From Bacillota bacterium (lineage in GTDB: Bacteria > Bacillota > Clostridia > Christensenellales > Aristaeellaceae), in contig JAEWRJ010000196.1 in NCBI GenBank assembly GCA_023460055.1, positions 1 through 6,581 of the forward strand: DNA of 6,581 nucleotides, in the 5' to 3' direction. Every line of letters begins with the position of its first letter. Position 1 is the first letter of the stretch. The notes below the pieces were generated by a model. It ran no database searches and was not told the DNA's origin. It saw nothing but the letters and a program-made list of their open reading frames with translations. The position numbers were made by a program, and so were the translations under genes. This document shows positions 5,883-6,581 of this stretch, piece after piece.

Positions 5883-6437
5883 TTATTTGACTAGCTTGAT
5901 ATACCGCCTGTCTTCAAAGGTTTTCTTGAGCATGGAGGAATAGAACATTCCTGTGCTGACAAACTCAAAGCCGCATTTTTCGATCACCCGGCGCGACTGC
6001 GCGTTGGTGACGAAGTGGTTGCAGGTGAAGCATTTGACGCCAAACAAGCGCGCGGTCTCATCTATCGCGGCCTGCGCGGCCTCAGGCATCAGGCCCCGGC
6101 CCCAGTACTCCTTGGCCAGCACATAGCCGATCTCTTTGGAGGGAAGCTGAGCGTAGCGCTCATCCTCATTGGCCCAGGATCTGTGAAAACCGAAGGATCC
6201 TATGACCTTCCCGTCATCTTTGTGCCAGATAGCCAGTTCGGTCCCCCCTCTGACAAAGCCATCCAGAATGTCTCTGCTGGCTTCAATATTCTCATGATGA
6301 GGCCAGCCCGCCATCTCACCTACGCCGGGCACTGAGGCATAGGCATAAAAATCATTCAGATCGCCTTCCTCAAACGGACGCATCAGCAGCCTATCCGTCT
6401 CGATCCTCATCATGCTTGTATCGATCTGTACATCCAT
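5883..6437 (-). CDS. GNAT family N-acetyltransferase, RimJ/RimL type
   Basis: This is a 184-residue cytoplasmic enzyme expected to move an acetyl group from acetyl-CoA to an amine; the acceptor (protein N-terminus, small molecule or drug) cannot be told from sequence. It opens with the RimJ/RimL-type strand RIETDRLLMRPFEEGDLNDFY (11-31). A central strand follows, with AIWHKDDGKVIGSFGFH (69-85). Motif A is EIGYVLAKEYWGRGLMPEA (102-120), whose GRG-type loop binds the CoA pyrophosphate. Motif B-like NAQSRRVIEKCGFEFV (145-160) follows. The start at 6437 has a weak AGGG 7 bases upstream. Internal ATGs at 6413 and 6410 would also give a good domain start but have no ribosome-binding site. It follows the upstream partial gene by 57 bases on the same strand, and I see no convincing promoter in that gap. 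Confidence 0.9.
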   Translation of the reverse strand: MDVQIDTSMMRIETDRLLMRPFEEGDLNDFYAYASVPGVGEMAGWPHHENIEASRDILDGFVRGGTELAIWHKDDGKVIGSFGFHRSWANEDERYAQLPSKEIGYVLAKEYWGRGLMPEAAQAAIDETARLFGVKCFTCNHFVTNAQSRRVIEKCGFEFVSTGMFYSSMLKKTFEDRRYIKLVK

Positions 6438-6467
6438 CTGTTTTCCCTGCTTTCACATGTATTTTAT

Positions 6468-6487
6468 GAGAAGGCCGCATTCTTCTC
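6468..6487. repeat. Small hairpin between the edge gene and the acetyltransferase
   Basis: GAGAAG and CTTCTC form a 6-base-pair stem with an 8-base loop, 7 bases past the TAA of the upstream gene. On the minus strand it is followed by ATAAAATAC rather than a T-run, so it does not look like an intrinsic terminator. It may be chance within a purine-rich stretch. Confidence 0.25.
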
Positions 6488-6494
6488 TTCTCCC

Positions 6495-6581
6495 TTACAT
6501 GCTAATCACTTGATAGCCGCCATCCGCGTAGGCAGCCATCCCCGCATGGCCCATCATATCGCTGATCAGGGGCAGGCCGAT
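6495..6581 (-). CDS. C-terminal fragment of an unrecognised protein (partial)
   Basis: The last 28 codons of a gene run in from the right edge and end at TAA (6495-6497). The peptide includes LPLISDMMGHAGMAAYADGG and ends YQVISM. The composition, rich in Gly, Ala, Met and Asp, looks like a folded soluble enzyme tail rather than random translation, and nothing in it suggests a membrane segment. The frame is open to the window edge, is on the same strand as every other gene, and stops 57 bases before the acetyltransferase start. I do not recognise the family from this fragment. Confidence 0.6.
   Translation of the reverse strand: MGLPLISDMMGHAGMAAYADGGYQVISM

Noticed and set aside
5358..5894. 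178-residue plus-strand open frame opposite DUF1846
   Set aside because: It is antisense to a well-recognised family member and lacks both a ribosome-binding site and recognisable domains. It also runs through the hairpin at 5808-5828.
6438..6494. Possible promoter for the acetyltransferase (TAAAAT as -10)
   Set aside because: The region 15-19 bases upstream is a purine run with no resemblance to a -35 box, so the call rests on one AT-rich hexamer.

Overview
The window looks like a piece of a Firmicutes (Clostridia-like) chromosome. Base composition is intermediate. Ribosome-binding sites are strong AAGGAGG/GGAGG types. Genes are packed with stop/start overlaps, there is a textbook sigma-A promoter, and the UPF0371/DUF1846 family is present. 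No species can be named from this alone. All supported genes lie on the minus strand, so transcription runs from high to low coordinates.

In transcription order, the right part (6581 to about 4246) holds three genes: the 3' end of an unrecognised gene (6495-6581), a GNAT N-acetyltransferase of the RimJ/RimL type (5883-6437), and a DUF1846 protein of unknown function (4293-5774). A hairpin lies between the acetyltransferase and DUF1846. A strong GC hairpin after DUF1846 (4246-4266) probably ends that unit.

A roughly 160-base AT-rich intergenic region follows (4086-4245). It carries a perfect-consensus promoter (TTGACA, 16 bp, TATAAT), several small repeats that could be regulatory, and a short leader.

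The left part (4085 to 1) is one operon for a peptide/nickel/oligopeptide-type ABC importer: permease oppB (3159-4085), permease oppC (2103-3152), ATPase oppD (1056-2093), ATPase oppF (79-1059), and the first codons of a gene with a secretion-signal-like start, presumably the substrate-binding protein (1-29). Junctions are 0-10 bases or overlapping up to oppF, then 49 bases before the last gene. The two permeases would form the membrane channel and the two ATPases would power it. The binding protein, encoded last, would set the substrate, but it is cut off here, so substrate cannot be assigned.

I found no mobile element, CRISPR array, tRNA/rRNA or riboswitch. Nothing here amounts to a clearly new biological system. 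The points most worth a second look are the promoter-region repeats, the uncharacterised DUF1846 protein with its P-loop-like motif, and the unrecognised gene fragment at the right edge.
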